Assembly: GCF_038592905.1 (NCBI RefSeq)
Contig: NZ_CP151943.1
Coordinates: forward strand, 530,001-594,000
Reading direction: 5' to 3'
DNA length: 64,000 bases
Source of the DNA: Neobacillus sp. FSL H8-0543
GTDB taxonomy: Bacteria; Bacillota; Bacilli; Bacillales; Cytobacillaceae
The notes under the pieces are model-generated. The model had not been told where the DNA came from and searched no databases. It saw nothing but the letters and a program-made list of their open reading frames with translations. A program made the translations under genes and the position numbers. Within the stretch, counting starts at the first letter, position 1. Each line of letters starts with the position of its first letter. This document shows positions 42,851 to 51,629 of the stretch, piece by piece.

Positions 42851-43327
42851 ATGCATATGCACAAGTTTGAAAAAATTTGGCTTACAGTTGGAATAAGTGC
42901 ACTTGTGATTTTCTTATCAGTTGTTGGTGTGAGCGCTTTCTATCTGGGGAACAAGCCGCCAAGCTGTTTAACTACTATCGACCCAGCAAAGGTTGATACA
43001 CAAGCACCATTCGATAAACCAGGTCTACATAAGGTTGAAGGAAAAGAGTGGGATTATGAACTAGTTTATGTTGCCTCTGCTTTCTCCTATAACCCTGCAC
43101 AAGTTGAAGTTCCACTAGGAGCAAAGGTAAAGGTAATTGCAACGACTAAAGACGTTATTCACGGATTTCAAATGGCTGGAACGAATATTAATATGATGCT
43201 TGAACCAGGATACGTTAACGAAATTGTTACTACATTTGATAAGGCTGGAGAATATTTGGTGGTTTGTAATGAGTACTGTGGTACTGGACACCATTTAATG
43301 AGTTCGAAGATAGAGGTGGTTGAATAA
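42851..43327 (+). CDS. cbaB: ba3-type cytochrome c oxidase subunit II
   Basis: 158 residues: one N-terminal membrane helix (about 11-33) and a cupredoxin domain outside the membrane. The CuA centre is complete: VIHGFQMAG supplies one histidine, CNEYCGTGHHLM the two cysteines, second histidine and methionine. It takes electrons from cytochrome c and passes them to subunit I. GAAAGGGG precedes the start; a second ATG two codons in is possible. The stop overlaps the subunit I start as TAATG. Confidence 0.93.
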   Translation: MHMHKFEKIWLTVGISALVIFLSVVGVSAFYLGNKPPSCLTTIDPAKVDTQAPFDKPGLHKVEGKEWDYELVYVASAFSYNPAQVEVPLGAKVKVIATTKDVIHGFQMAGTNINMMLEPGYVNEIVTTFDKAGEYLVVCNEYCGTGHHLMSSKIEVVE

Positions 43328-44985
43328 TGATTAACACTGCTTCGGAAAAATTTAAAGTTGACCCTCGTGATGCCAAAATCGGAATGGCAAACTTTTATGT
43401 TGCGTTTACCGCTCTTACACTTGGTGGACTTATGGGACTTTTACAAACTCTTGTCCGTTCAGGTAAATTTGAGCTTCCATGGGGAATTGATTATTACCAA
43501 ATATTAACGGTTCATGGTGTATTGATGGGTCTTGTTTTAACAACCTTCTTTATCATGGGATTCCAATATGTTGTAGTCAGCCGGACAGCTGGAACACATT
43601 CAAAAACAGCAAGAAGAAGTGCTTGGATTGGCTTTTGGATTATGACTGTTGGAACAATTATGGCAGCGACCATGGTTTTACTTAAAGAAGCATCTGTACT
43701 TTATACATTCTATGCTCCACTTAAGGCTCACTGGATTTTTTACTTAGGATTAACATTTGTTATTGTTGGTAGTTGGTTTGCTGGAGCAGCACAAATTATG
43801 ACCTATGCAAAATGGCGTAGGAATAATCCGGGTAAACCAAGCCCACTGTTAAGCTTTATGGCAGTGATCAATACCGTTTTATGGATTGTTGCTACACTTG
43901 GTGTTGCTGCATCTGTATTGTTCCAATTACTACCATGGTCATTAGGCATAGTGGATACAGTAGATGTTTTAATTAGCCGGACACTTTTCTGGTACTTCGG
44001 ACATCCGCTAGTTTATTTCTGGTTACTTCCAGCCTATATGTGTTGGTATGCTATTATACCGAAAATTATCGGCGGAAAAATTTTCTCCGATTCGTTAGCT
44101 AGGTTATCATTCATTTTATTTTTACTTTTCTCAATTCCAGTCGGGTTTCACCATCAATTAACTGAACCAGGAATTGATCCTGCATGGAAGTTTTTACAAG
44201 TAGTTCTAACTTTCATGGTTATTATTCCATCATTGATGACTGCCTTTTCATTGTTTGCAACTTTCGAAAGGTATGGCCGCTCAAAAGGAGCAAAAGGACT
44301 TTTTGGATGGTTTAGAGTTCTGCCATGGAAAGATGCTCGTTTTACCGTTCCATTTCTCGGGATGGCAAGCTTTATCCCTGCGGGTGCAGGTGGTATTATC
44401 AATGCTTCAAACCAAATGAACCAAGTGATTCATAATACGATTTGGGTAACAGGTCATTTCCATTTAACAGCTGCAACCTCTGTGGTATTAACGTTCTTTG
44501 GAATATCTTTTTGGCTTGTTCCACACTTAACAGGACGTAAATTAACAAAAGCTATGAATAAACTAGGTATTATCCAAGGTTGGGTTTGGTTAATTGGGAT
44601 GGCATTCATGTCTGGTGCGATGCACTTCCAAGGGCTATTAGGCGGTCCAAGGCGTTCATCATTCTCTACTTATGGTGACTCAGCCCAAGCCCTTGAATGG
44701 ATACCATATCAAATTGCACAGGCGGTTGGCGGTTCGATTCTTTTCTTAGGAATCATCCTAATGATCATTATCTTTGTCAACCTAGCTTTCTTTGCACCTA
44801 AAGGTGAAGAGGAATTCCCAGTTGCTGAAGCAGAAAATCCTGATGAATCTGCACCAATGATTTTTGAAAACTGGAAATTATGGCTTGGGATCACTGTCCT
44901 ACTTATTCTTTTCGCATACACGATACCGTTTATCGATATGATTCAAAACGCACCTCCAGGATCACCAGGGTTTAAAACATGGTAA
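43327..44985 (+). CDS. cbaA: ba3-type cytochrome c oxidase subunit I
   Basis: 552 residues, about 13 membrane helices, B-family haem-copper oxidase. Low-spin haem ligand in LTVHGVLMGL; CuB ligand with the GHPLVYFWLLPAY segment (replacing GHPEVY of A-family), the HH pair in VGFHHQLTEPG, and the haem ligands in TGHFHLTAATS. It reduces O2 to water and pumps protons with high O2 affinity. Start overlaps subunit II by one base. It is last in the three-gene operon and followed by a strong terminator. Confidence 0.95.
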   Translation: MINTASEKFKVDPRDAKIGMANFYVAFTALTLGGLMGLLQTLVRSGKFELPWGIDYYQILTVHGVLMGLVLTTFFIMGFQYVVVSRTAGTHSKTARRSAWIGFWIMTVGTIMAATMVLLKEASVLYTFYAPLKAHWIFYLGLTFVIVGSWFAGAAQIMTYAKWRRNNPGKPSPLLSFMAVINTVLWIVATLGVAASVLFQLLPWSLGIVDTVDVLISRTLFWYFGHPLVYFWLLPAYMCWYAIIPKIIGGKIFSDSLARLSFILFLLFSIPVGFHHQLTEPGIDPAWKFLQVVLTFMVIIPSLMTAFSLFATFERYGRSKGAKGLFGWFRVLPWKDARFTVPFLGMASFIPAGAGGIINASNQMNQVIHNTIWVTGHFHLTAATSVVLTFFGISFWLVPHLTGRKLTKAMNKLGIIQGWVWLIGMAFMSGAMHFQGLLGGPRRSSFSTYGDSAQALEWIPYQIAQAVGGSILFLGIILMIIIFVNLAFFAPKGEEEFPVAEAENPDESAPMIFENWKLWLGITVLLILFAYTIPFIDMIQNAPPGSPGFKTW

Positions 44986-45051
44986 TATAAAATGCGGCAG
45001 CGACTTGTCTAGGGAAAAAGAAATTCATTTTTCTTAGACACTTTATTAGAC

Positions 45052-45090
45052 AAAAAAAGGCTTCAATCTCCGTGATTGAAGCCCTTTTTA
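45052..45090. terminator. Bidirectional terminator
   Basis: GGCTTCAATC and GATTGAAGCC with seven A before and five T after, between the convergent subunit I gene and ypwA. Confidence 0.9.
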
Positions 45091-45093
45091 TCG

Positions 45094-46605
45094 TTAATTT
45101 AGTTGGTATATATCACTATATTTATTGTATAAATAATCGATTAAGTATTTCGCATTTAGTCCTTCACCGGTAACATCATTTAAAATTTCCAGTGGCTTTT
45201 TAAGTTTGCCATATTGATGTATATTTTCTGTTAACCACTCTTTTATTGGAAGTAAATTTCCTTCCTCAAGAAGCTGGTCAAAGTTTAGAAGATCCTTGCG
45301 TATCTTGTTGTTAAACTGAGCAGCATACATATAGCCTAGCGCATAGGATGGGAAGTAACCAAAGCTGCCTCCTGCCCAATGAACATCCTGCAGTACACCC
45401 TTCGCATCATTTTCAGGGCGTATGCCTAGAAACTTTTCATATAAATCATTCCAAATTTCTGGGAGGTCTTTCACTTCGATTTCACCATTAAACAAGCCCT
45501 TTTCTATTTCATAGCGAATAATGACATGCAGCGGATAGGTTAACTCATCTGCTTCAATTCTTATGAGAGAAGGTTTTGACTCATTAATGGCACGATAGAA
45601 ATCCTCTACCTTAACTTGATCAAACTGGCCACTAGCGTATTCTTTTAGCAACTGGTAATTGTTTTTCCAAAATGAGAAATTACGACCGACAATATTTTCA
45701 TAGAAAAGTGATTGTGATTCATGAATTCCCATAGATGTCCCAGTACAAAGCGGTGTTCCAATTAACTTCTTTGATATATTCTGCTCGTATAACGCATGAC
45801 CGCCTTCGTGAATTGTTCCAAATACTGCTGTCCGGAAATCCTGCTCGTCATATCTTGTTGTAACTCGAACATCTCCTGGATTTAAACCAATTGCGAAGGG
45901 ATGTACCGTTTCATCGAGTCTGCCAGCATCAAAATCATAACCCATTTTACATAAGATTTCTTTACTAAATGCACTTTGTTCTTCTTTCTTAAATCTTTCA
46001 AAAAGGAAGTCTGTATTAGGTTTAATAGCTGACTCTTTGATTTGTTTGACTAATGGAACAATTTTATCCCTAAGTTCACCGAACACTTCGTCAAGAATGG
46101 CTACGGTAATTCCAGGCTCGTATAGGTCTAACAAGACATCATACATCTGTCCCTTTTCATTGCCCCAATAATTGACAAAGCGCTTTGTCATTTCTACTAA
46201 CTTCTCTAAGTATGGTTGGAAAAGCTCAAAATCCGACTTTTCTTTTGCTTCTTCCCAAACATTCTCAGCTTTTGATTGCAGGATGACATATTCTTTGTAT
46301 TCTTCTGCCGGAACTTTTTTATTTCGTTCATATTCCTTTTTACATTCTTCTAGGATTTTTTTTGTCGTTTCGGAAAGTTCTGCTTTTCCTAGATTAGCTA
46401 TGTATGATGCCATTTCTTCAGAAGTCGACATTTTAAAAACTTCAGAAGAAAGAACCCCTATTACCTCTGATCGTTGTTCGACTCCTTTCTTCGGAGCACC
46501 TGTCCTTAGGTCCCAATAAATTACACTTAGTGCTTCATTATATGCTGAAATTTTCTTCACATAATCCAGAAATGCTTCTTCCATTTGTACTGTTTTCATA
46601 CTCAT
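45094..46605 (-). CDS. ypwA: Metal-dependent carboxypeptidase (M32)
   Basis: 503 residues of the M32 family, matching B. subtilis YpwA in length. The zinc site is GTIHEGGHALYEQ with the third ligand in IHESQSLFYENIVGR. M32 enzymes trim C-terminal amino acids from peptides in the cytosol. The start at 46605 is chosen because GGGGGAA lies eight bases before it; the open frame extends 57 bases further without a site. Its neighbour upstream on the same strand is a DUF2249 gene with its own terminator. Confidence 0.95.
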   Translation of the reverse strand: MSMKTVQMEEAFLDYVKKISAYNEALSVIYWDLRTGAPKKGVEQRSEVIGVLSSEVFKMSTSEEMASYIANLGKAELSETTKKILEECKKEYERNKKVPAEEYKEYVILQSKAENVWEEAKEKSDFELFQPYLEKLVEMTKRFVNYWGNEKGQMYDVLLDLYEPGITVAILDEVFGELRDKIVPLVKQIKESAIKPNTDFLFERFKKEEQSAFSKEILCKMGYDFDAGRLDETVHPFAIGLNPGDVRVTTRYDEQDFRTAVFGTIHEGGHALYEQNISKKLIGTPLCTGTSMGIHESQSLFYENIVGRNFSFWKNNYQLLKEYASGQFDQVKVEDFYRAINESKPSLIRIEADELTYPLHVIIRYEIEKGLFNGEIEVKDLPEIWNDLYEKFLGIRPENDAKGVLQDVHWAGGSFGYFPSYALGYMYAAQFNNKIRKDLLNFDQLLEEGNLLPIKEWLTENIHQYGKLKKPLEILNDVTGEGLNAKYLIDYLYNKYSDIYQLN

Positions 46606-46669
46606 TTTGAATTCCCCCTTTCCAACGATTTTATCATATTTTTCTGAAGAATATTCCGTCACCCGAGAT

Positions 46670-46700
46670 AAAAAAACAACAGAAATAAATTCCTGTTGTA
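46670..46700 (-). terminator. Terminator of the DUF2249 gene at 46800
   Basis: ACAACAG and CTGTTGT stem followed by seven T on the minus strand. Confidence 0.75.
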
Positions 46701-46799
46701 AAAAATATATATAGGGAAAGAGAATGTTACTGAGAAAATATATTCAATAACTAAGATTATCGAGTTGAGAGGTTATTAGACCCCATAGAGTCTAAGTGA

Positions 46800-47036
46800 T
46801 TATTTTTTACCGATTGATACCTTCCATGTTTCAGGACCTTCTTCAAGATATTCCCAAGAGAATTGCTCAGGTCTTTCCATCTGAAATTGGTATGAAAGTG
46901 GTCTAGGATCATGGTCGTTGACAATCTGCATAAATTCTCCAGATTTTAATTCGTCAAATGCTTTAAAAATCGTTACGTGCTTTTCACGTGGTGCGTAATC
47001 TGGAACATTGATGATTGTTGCGAATGTTTGCATCAT
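46800..47036 (-). CDS. DUF2249 protein (78 aa)
   Basis: A single DUF2249 domain: TIINVPDYAPREKHVTIFKA, then GEFMQIVNDHDPRPLSYQF and a C-terminal strand WKVSIGKK. DUF2249 is a TusA-like fold found beside nitrogen-oxide and haem-copper redox genes; biochemical role unknown. Two adjacent ATG codons (47036, 47033) both fit GGAG upstream; a GTG at 47042 does not. It is one of three DUF2249 genes here, on the opposite strand to the other two. Confidence 0.85.
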   Translation of the reverse strand: MMQTFATIINVPDYAPREKHVTIFKAFDELKSGEFMQIVNDHDPRPLSYQFQMERPEQFSWEYLEEGPETWKVSIGKK

Positions 47037-47162
47037 TTTCACTCCTTTTAATTTGTTAACTTCTAGCTTATTATAAAAAACAAATGGCTTTTACATAGTG
47101 CGTCCCATCACACTAAGAGAATAATTTTATTCAAAGATGTTAAAATGCATAGGAGGATGTTT

Positions 47163-47312
47163 ATGAAGGAATTGATAGGAACTTGTAAGTCATGTTCCAA
47201 GGAAATCTTTTGCTTAGATGGATTCTTTAACGGTGTACACACAGATGACAAAGTACTTTATTGTTTTGAGTGCTTTGAAGGAACAAAGAAAGACGAAGAT
47301 CCGCAAAGTTAA
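47163..47312 (+). CDS. 49-residue zinc-ribbon protein
   Basis: Cysteine pairs TCKSCSKEIFC and YCFECFEG form a zinc-ribbon-like protein with an acidic tail. ATG at 47163 follows AGGAGG closely. The terminator stem overlaps its last codons and stop. Not recognised beyond the fold. It stands between the DUF2249 gene on the minus strand and the DUF2249 pair on the plus strand. Confidence 0.65.
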   Translation: MKELIGTCKSCSKEIFCLDGFFNGVHTDDKVLYCFECFEGTKKDEDPQS

Positions 47313-47329
47313 TCTTTGCGGATCTTTTT
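47298..47329 (+). terminator. Terminator overlapping the stop of the zinc-ribbon gene
   Basis: GATCCGCAAAG and CTTTGCGGATC form an 11-bp stem followed by five T; the stop codon lies in the loop region. Confidence 0.85.
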
Positions 47330-47472
47330 CATTATTTAGGTTTTAAAAAAGTAGTTGGTGATAGTGAAAAATACATTATCTATGATTGAGGTCACATAAA
47401 TACTGTGAAATCACTGTTACAATGGTCTTATAAAAGAGAAAATTACTACTAATAAAAGGGGTTGTATCTATA

Positions 47473-47706
47473 ATGGAACAAAGAATTATTGAACTAGATG
47501 TACGCGAGGATTTGAAGAATAAGATTGAACCCTTCCAAAAAATAATGGATGCAATTAAAGAAGTAAAGGATAATGATATTTTTATCCTTCACGCTCCATT
47601 TAAGCCTGCACCACTTTTTGCGGTACTAAAGGCAAAAGGCTTTACACATGAAGCAGAAGAGCTTGATAAGAAACATTGGAAAGTAACTTTTACTAAGAAT
47701 GCCTAA
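47473..47706 (+). CDS. DUF2249 protein (77 aa)
   Basis: DUF2249 domain: RIIELDVREDLKNKIEPFQK, IFILHAPFKPAPLFAVL and HWKVTFTK. The proline-rich middle loop is characteristic of the TusA-like fold. ATG at 47473, ribosome site AAAGGGG slightly distant. It starts a plus-strand operon with a second DUF2249 gene, a haem-copper-oxidase-like membrane protein and a MIP18-type factor, spaced 27, 14 and 14 bases. Confidence 0.87.
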   Translation: MEQRIIELDVREDLKNKIEPFQKIMDAIKEVKDNDIFILHAPFKPAPLFAVLKAKGFTHEAEELDKKHWKVTFTKNA

Positions 47707-47733
47707 ATTGGATAGGAAGAAAGGTGATAGGGT

Positions 47734-47940
47734 ATGATTTTAGATAATCGCGGCCTGGAACCGCCACAGCCAATGATGAGGACACTTGCAGCCTTAGAAA
47801 CCCTCGGTGCTGGTGAAGTACTAACCATTATTAATGATCGGCGTCCGATGTTCCTTTACGAGCAGCTCGAGGATTTAGGGTACCAGCAACGGACGGAAGC
47901 ACAGAATGATGGCAGTTTTAAAATTGAAATCTTCAAGTAA
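47734..47940 (+). CDS. DUF2249 protein (68 aa)
   Basis: A short DUF2249 domain: LDNRGLEPPQPMMRTLAALE, EVLTIINDRRPMFLYEQLED and a final strand FKIEIFK. The N-terminal LEPPQPM is the family hallmark. It may act with the preceding DUF2249 protein as a pair. ATG at 47734 with GAAAGGTG. The next gene starts 14 bases downstream. Confidence 0.87.
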   Translation: MILDNRGLEPPQPMMRTLAALETLGAGEVLTIINDRRPMFLYEQLEDLGYQQRTEAQNDGSFKIEIFK

Positions 47941-47954
47941 GAAGGTGTAATTAT

Positions 47955-49199
47955 ATGCTTCCTCAAAATTTGGGAAGTGAAACAAATATCAAGCTTCCAT
48001 TTTTATTTATCTTTTTTAGTATTATTTCTTTAATTATTTCACAAGTCCTACTATTGTTAAATGGACAGATGCTTGTCGAGGGTGGCTTTAGAATACCAGC
48101 TATTTGGTCATCCGCTCACCTGCTAATTTTAGGATGGGCTTTAATGGTGGCAATGGGTGCGATGTATCAATTAGTACCTGTGGCCTTTTTAACTAAAATT
48201 TGGAATGAGAAATTTGGCTTTATTCAGTTTTTCATTACTGCAATAGGAATTGCGACCTTTTCAGGGATGCTATATTTGTCCCCACAAAATGCCTTAATCC
48301 CAGGTATACTGACTTTACTAGGCATCTTAATGTTTGTATTCCAAATGGTGATGACTTTAAGAAAGCAAGCAAAACCGAACATCCTTACTGCTTTTGTTGG
48401 CAGTGCGTTAGTTGGTTTATTTTTAACGATATTCTTAGGGATTACACTGGTTATTTCCCTTAAAACAGGCTTTGCATCCGAATACTATCAATCTTTCTTT
48501 AAAAGCCATCTCTTAATGGGTGTAACTGGCTGGTTTACCCTTTTGATTTTCGGCTTTTCTTATAAAATGGTACCAATGTTTTCATTATCTCATGGTTTTC
48601 CAATGGTTCAGGCGAGATATGTCTATGGATTTTATGCTGTGGGACTGCTAATCACGCTAATTTCATTTTTTAATAATAATTCGTTGTTATTAAAATTAGG
48701 ATTCCTTCTCTTGCTAATCGGGTTTTCTATTTTTAGTTGGCATATTAGCATCATTATTAAAAAGAGATTAAAGAAAAAGCTTGATAAGCCATTTACAATT
48801 GCCATCATTGCAATTAGCTTTGGAAATCTCATCCATCTTGCTGCCTTTATCGCTTTATTCACTGGACATTTTTCAATAATCATTGGGCCACTCATTTATC
48901 TGTATTTATTTCTTTGGATTATCCTAAGTATTAGTGGTTATTTATTTAAAATTGTTCCGTTTCTATGGTGGACATATAAATATAGTAAGGAAATTGGCAA
49001 ACATGCTGTTCCTTCATTAAAAGATATGATGAATGAAAAAATTGTTGTACCTTTATTTTCATTATTTGTTGTTTCTGTTTTAACTGTATTTCTATCCCTA
49101 CTATTTAAAACCGTTTTACTGTTTAATATTGGGCAAATTGTGCTTTCAATCGTGTTTATTGTTCTTTCATTAAACATTCTAAGTGTTCTAAAAAAATAA
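47955..49199 (+). CDS. Haem-copper-oxidase-like (CcoN/NnrS-like) membrane protein
   Basis: 414 residues with about twelve membrane helices and little else. Conserved-looking histidines sit in helices: SSAHLLILGWALMVAMGAMY near residue 55, FKSHLLMGVTGWFTL near 187, FSLSHGFPM near 215 and GNLIHLAAFIALFTGHF near 300, which suggests haem binding. Similar proteins are annotated as subunit-I-like or NnrS-like and occur with DUF2249 genes. It lacks the full CuB histidine set, so it is probably not a true oxidase. ATG at 47955 with AAGGTG upstream. Confidence 0.75.
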   Translation: MLPQNLGSETNIKLPFLFIFFSIISLIISQVLLLLNGQMLVEGGFRIPAIWSSAHLLILGWALMVAMGAMYQLVPVAFLTKIWNEKFGFIQFFITAIGIATFSGMLYLSPQNALIPGILTLLGILMFVFQMVMTLRKQAKPNILTAFVGSALVGLFLTIFLGITLVISLKTGFASEYYQSFFKSHLLMGVTGWFTLLIFGFSYKMVPMFSLSHGFPMVQARYVYGFYAVGLLITLISFFNNNSLLLKLGFLLLLIGFSIFSWHISIIIKKRLKKKLDKPFTIAIIAISFGNLIHLAAFIALFTGHFSIIIGPLIYLYLFLWIILSISGYLFKIVPFLWWTYKYSKEIGKHAVPSLKDMMNEKIVVPLFSLFVVSVLTVFLSLLFKTVLLFNIGQIVLSIVFIVLSLNILSVLKK

Positions 49200-49213
49200 T
49201 GAGGTGATTTTAG

Positions 49214-49513
49214 ATGAATTTAAAAGAGAAAGTACTTATTTCGTTAAAAACTGTACTAGATCCTGAGTTAAATATAAATGTCGTTGACCTTGGTTTAATT
49301 TATGATGTGGATATAACTGATGAGGCAGATGTCAAAATCACGATGACATTAACCACACCAGGCTGTCCCCTTCATGACAGTATTACTAGCGGGGTACGGT
49401 ATTGCGTTGAAGGCATGGAAGAGACAAGAAATGTTGAGGTTAATACTGTTTGGGAACCAGCATGGTCTCCTGAAAAAATGTCTCCTGAAGGCAAAAGATT
49501 ATTAGGCATGTAA
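49214..49513 (+). CDS. MIP18/DUF59-type metal-sulfur cluster assembly factor
   Basis: 99 residues: DPELNINVVDLGLIYDVDIT, then MTLTTPGCPLHDSI with the conserved reactive cysteine, and a C-terminal VNTVWEPAWSPEKMSPEGK. These proteins (SufT/PaaD-like) help deliver Fe-S clusters. Placement at the end of the DUF2249/haem-protein operon suggests it matures an Fe-S partner of that system. ATG at 49214 with GAGGTG. A terminator follows. Confidence 0.92.
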   Translation: MNLKEKVLISLKTVLDPELNINVVDLGLIYDVDITDEADVKITMTLTTPGCPLHDSITSGVRYCVEGMEETRNVEVNTVWEPAWSPEKMSPEGKRLLGM

Positions 49514-49519
49514 GAAGCC

Positions 49520-49559
49520 AAAAAGGTCAACCACCACTATTCGGTGCTTGACCTTTTTT
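49520..49559. terminator. Bidirectional terminator
   Basis: AAAAAGGTCAA and TTGACCTTTTTT with an additional CCACC/GGTG inner stem, between convergent genes. Confidence 0.88.
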
Positions 49560-49562
49560 ATA

Positions 49563-51491
49563 TTATGCAGTCATTATTGGTTTCGTTGGCAGAACATCTT
49601 TAATTGTTTGCAATAATTCTTCAGAGATATCATCTTGAAGCATGATATGAACGGTACCACGGTCATTTTCACTCCTAATTAAGCGACCTACACCCTGCTT
49701 TAAACGAAGCAGCATATATGGTAAATCAACATCCCGATACGGGTCTTCTACGCCTTCCCTTTTCGCGGTAAACACAGGGTCGTTTGGTGGAAATGGCAAA
49801 GAATAAATGATGATATTCTCTAGCGACCTTCCTGGAATATCTAACCCTTCCCATAGATGTATGGTACACAGGATAGCATGCTCCTCATTTTGGAACTTGG
49901 AAACGAGCGTGCTAATTTCTTCGTCCCCTTCAAAATAGATCGGATACTCTACCGAGCCCTTTAGGCTTTCTTTCAACTGTTTCATTTCGTTTTGATTGTT
50001 CAAAAGGATCAGTGCTCTGCCTTCTGATTGTCGAATGGTATTCAATAGATAGTCTAGCTTCTCATCCCTATTATCTTTGCTGAATGTCGGTAAATAGATT
50101 TCCATCTTTTCTTCATAATCAAACGGTGATTCAACAGAAAAAGATAAAAATTCCTTCACCCCAAGGCCGTTAGCAATATAGGCAAAGTTCTTTTGGTTTG
50201 ATAGGGTTGCTGATGAGAAAATAAACGGTTTTTTCTGCGAGAATACCTCATCTCTTAAAACTTCTTCAACCATTTTTGGCATGATAACAAGGGTACGTTC
50301 ATAGCCTACTTCCTCAAACCAAGTAATACCGTTCATCTCTTTTAGGAAAAGAGAAAGTGAATACGTAATCTGTTCCAAGTATTCTTCGACAATCCTTAAA
50401 TCATACTCATTAATAACATACAATTCACTTTCAAACACTAGTTCTTCTTCTAATTGCTGAAGCTTACTTAACAATTTTTCACCGTATTTTATTACCTGCG
50501 GATTGAGTGTTATCATTTGCTTATCAGAGCCTTGCGATGGAACAGAAAACTCCGAAATGGAACTGAAAAATTTATCGTTATCCAACAGTGCTTCTTCAAT
50601 CGTATACAACGTTTTTTCACGCACTTCATTTTCCATTAACCTAGTAAGCAACGTTTCTAAAGTTGCATCGGTAAAGCGGTAACTTAGCGCCTTTTGTGCA
50701 GCGAATTCGAGGAGATGTCCTTCATCAAAAACAACAGAGGAATGCTCTGGTAAAAGCGGCAGCTGTCCTTCCCGTTTTCTCGATTCCTTTGTCCAAATAT
50801 GCTCCATATAAAAATCATGAGAACAAATAATTAAATCCGTGGAATGACGATAGAAATCACGATTTAGAGTAAGCCCACACCGATGCCTCTTCTCACACGT
50901 AAAGCAATCCTGAATGGCATCCCAATTCACTTTACCCCATGATTCATCAGATAATGCGGGGAAGTCCCTTCTGTCACCGTACTTTTCAAACTTTTGCATT
51001 GAACCGTCATTGTGGACAAAGTCAGGTAATTGTTCGTAAATATCAGCAATATCATCATTAAAATCTGTTTGCTTAACGTGATCTAGCTTTTTCAAACAAA
51101 GATACTGATCTCTGGATTTTGCTAACCGTACATCGAAGTTTAAACCAAGTATTTTTTCAAGCTTGGCTATGTCGCCTTCTTTTTTTACAAGTTGCTCAAT
51201 CAAAGTTTCATCCGCACAGGCAACCACTGCAGGCATATTTGTGTATCGAGCATACATGATGGCATAAAGTAAATACACAATGGTCTTTCCCGTGCCCACT
51301 CCTGCTTCTGCAAACATTACCTTTTTCTCTTTAAAAGCCTTCTCTAGCTGAAAGGCCATGAAAATTTGTTCATCTCTTAATTCGAACCCAGCTTCGGGTA
51401 ATATATCGTAAAATAAGTCGCCAATCCACTCACTTAGTTTGTCATAAAAGGATTCAGATTTAGTAATTTCAAAAGGTATCTTACTTTGCAA
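49563..51491 (-). CDS. ypvA: DinG/XPD-type ATP-dependent helicase YpvA
   Basis: 642 residues, superfamily 2 helicase. Walker A is in AEAGVGTGKTIVYLLYA, the DEAH-like box is VVFDEGHLLEFAA, and the last motif is LRLKQGVGRLIR. Four cysteines for a 4Fe-4S cluster are visible: YLCLKK, then DCFTCEKRHRCG, as in XPD and DinG. It should unwind DNA or R-loops 5' to 3'. Start is TTG at 51491 behind GGGGAGG. A terminator separates it from ypsC upstream. Confidence 0.92.
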   Translation of the reverse strand: MQSKIPFEITKSESFYDKLSEWIGDLFYDILPEAGFELRDEQIFMAFQLEKAFKEKKVMFAEAGVGTGKTIVYLLYAIMYARYTNMPAVVACADETLIEQLVKKEGDIAKLEKILGLNFDVRLAKSRDQYLCLKKLDHVKQTDFNDDIADIYEQLPDFVHNDGSMQKFEKYGDRRDFPALSDESWGKVNWDAIQDCFTCEKRHRCGLTLNRDFYRHSTDLIICSHDFYMEHIWTKESRKREGQLPLLPEHSSVVFDEGHLLEFAAQKALSYRFTDATLETLLTRLMENEVREKTLYTIEEALLDNDKFFSSISEFSVPSQGSDKQMITLNPQVIKYGEKLLSKLQQLEEELVFESELYVINEYDLRIVEEYLEQITYSLSLFLKEMNGITWFEEVGYERTLVIMPKMVEEVLRDEVFSQKKPFIFSSATLSNQKNFAYIANGLGVKEFLSFSVESPFDYEEKMEIYLPTFSKDNRDEKLDYLLNTIRQSEGRALILLNNQNEMKQLKESLKGSVEYPIYFEGDEEISTLVSKFQNEEHAILCTIHLWEGLDIPGRSLENIIIYSLPFPPNDPVFTAKREGVEDPYRDVDLPYMLLRLKQGVGRLIRSENDRGTVHIMLQDDISEELLQTIKDVLPTKPIMTA

Positions 51492-51508
51492 AAAAAAACC
51501 TCCCCAGC

Positions 51509-51539
51509 AAAAAATAATAGCGTCTTTAGGAAGACGCTA
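51509..51539 (-). terminator. Terminator between ypsC and ypvA
   Basis: TAGCGTCTT and AAGACGCTA stem followed on the minus strand by TTATTTTTT. Confidence 0.8.
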
Positions 51540-51629
51540 CCTCTTAGAATGTTATAAGCTATATTCAACTGTTTAATTTTATCCTAAAAGTGCCTAATGT
51601 CAAGAGAAGAGGCACCAATGATAATCGAT

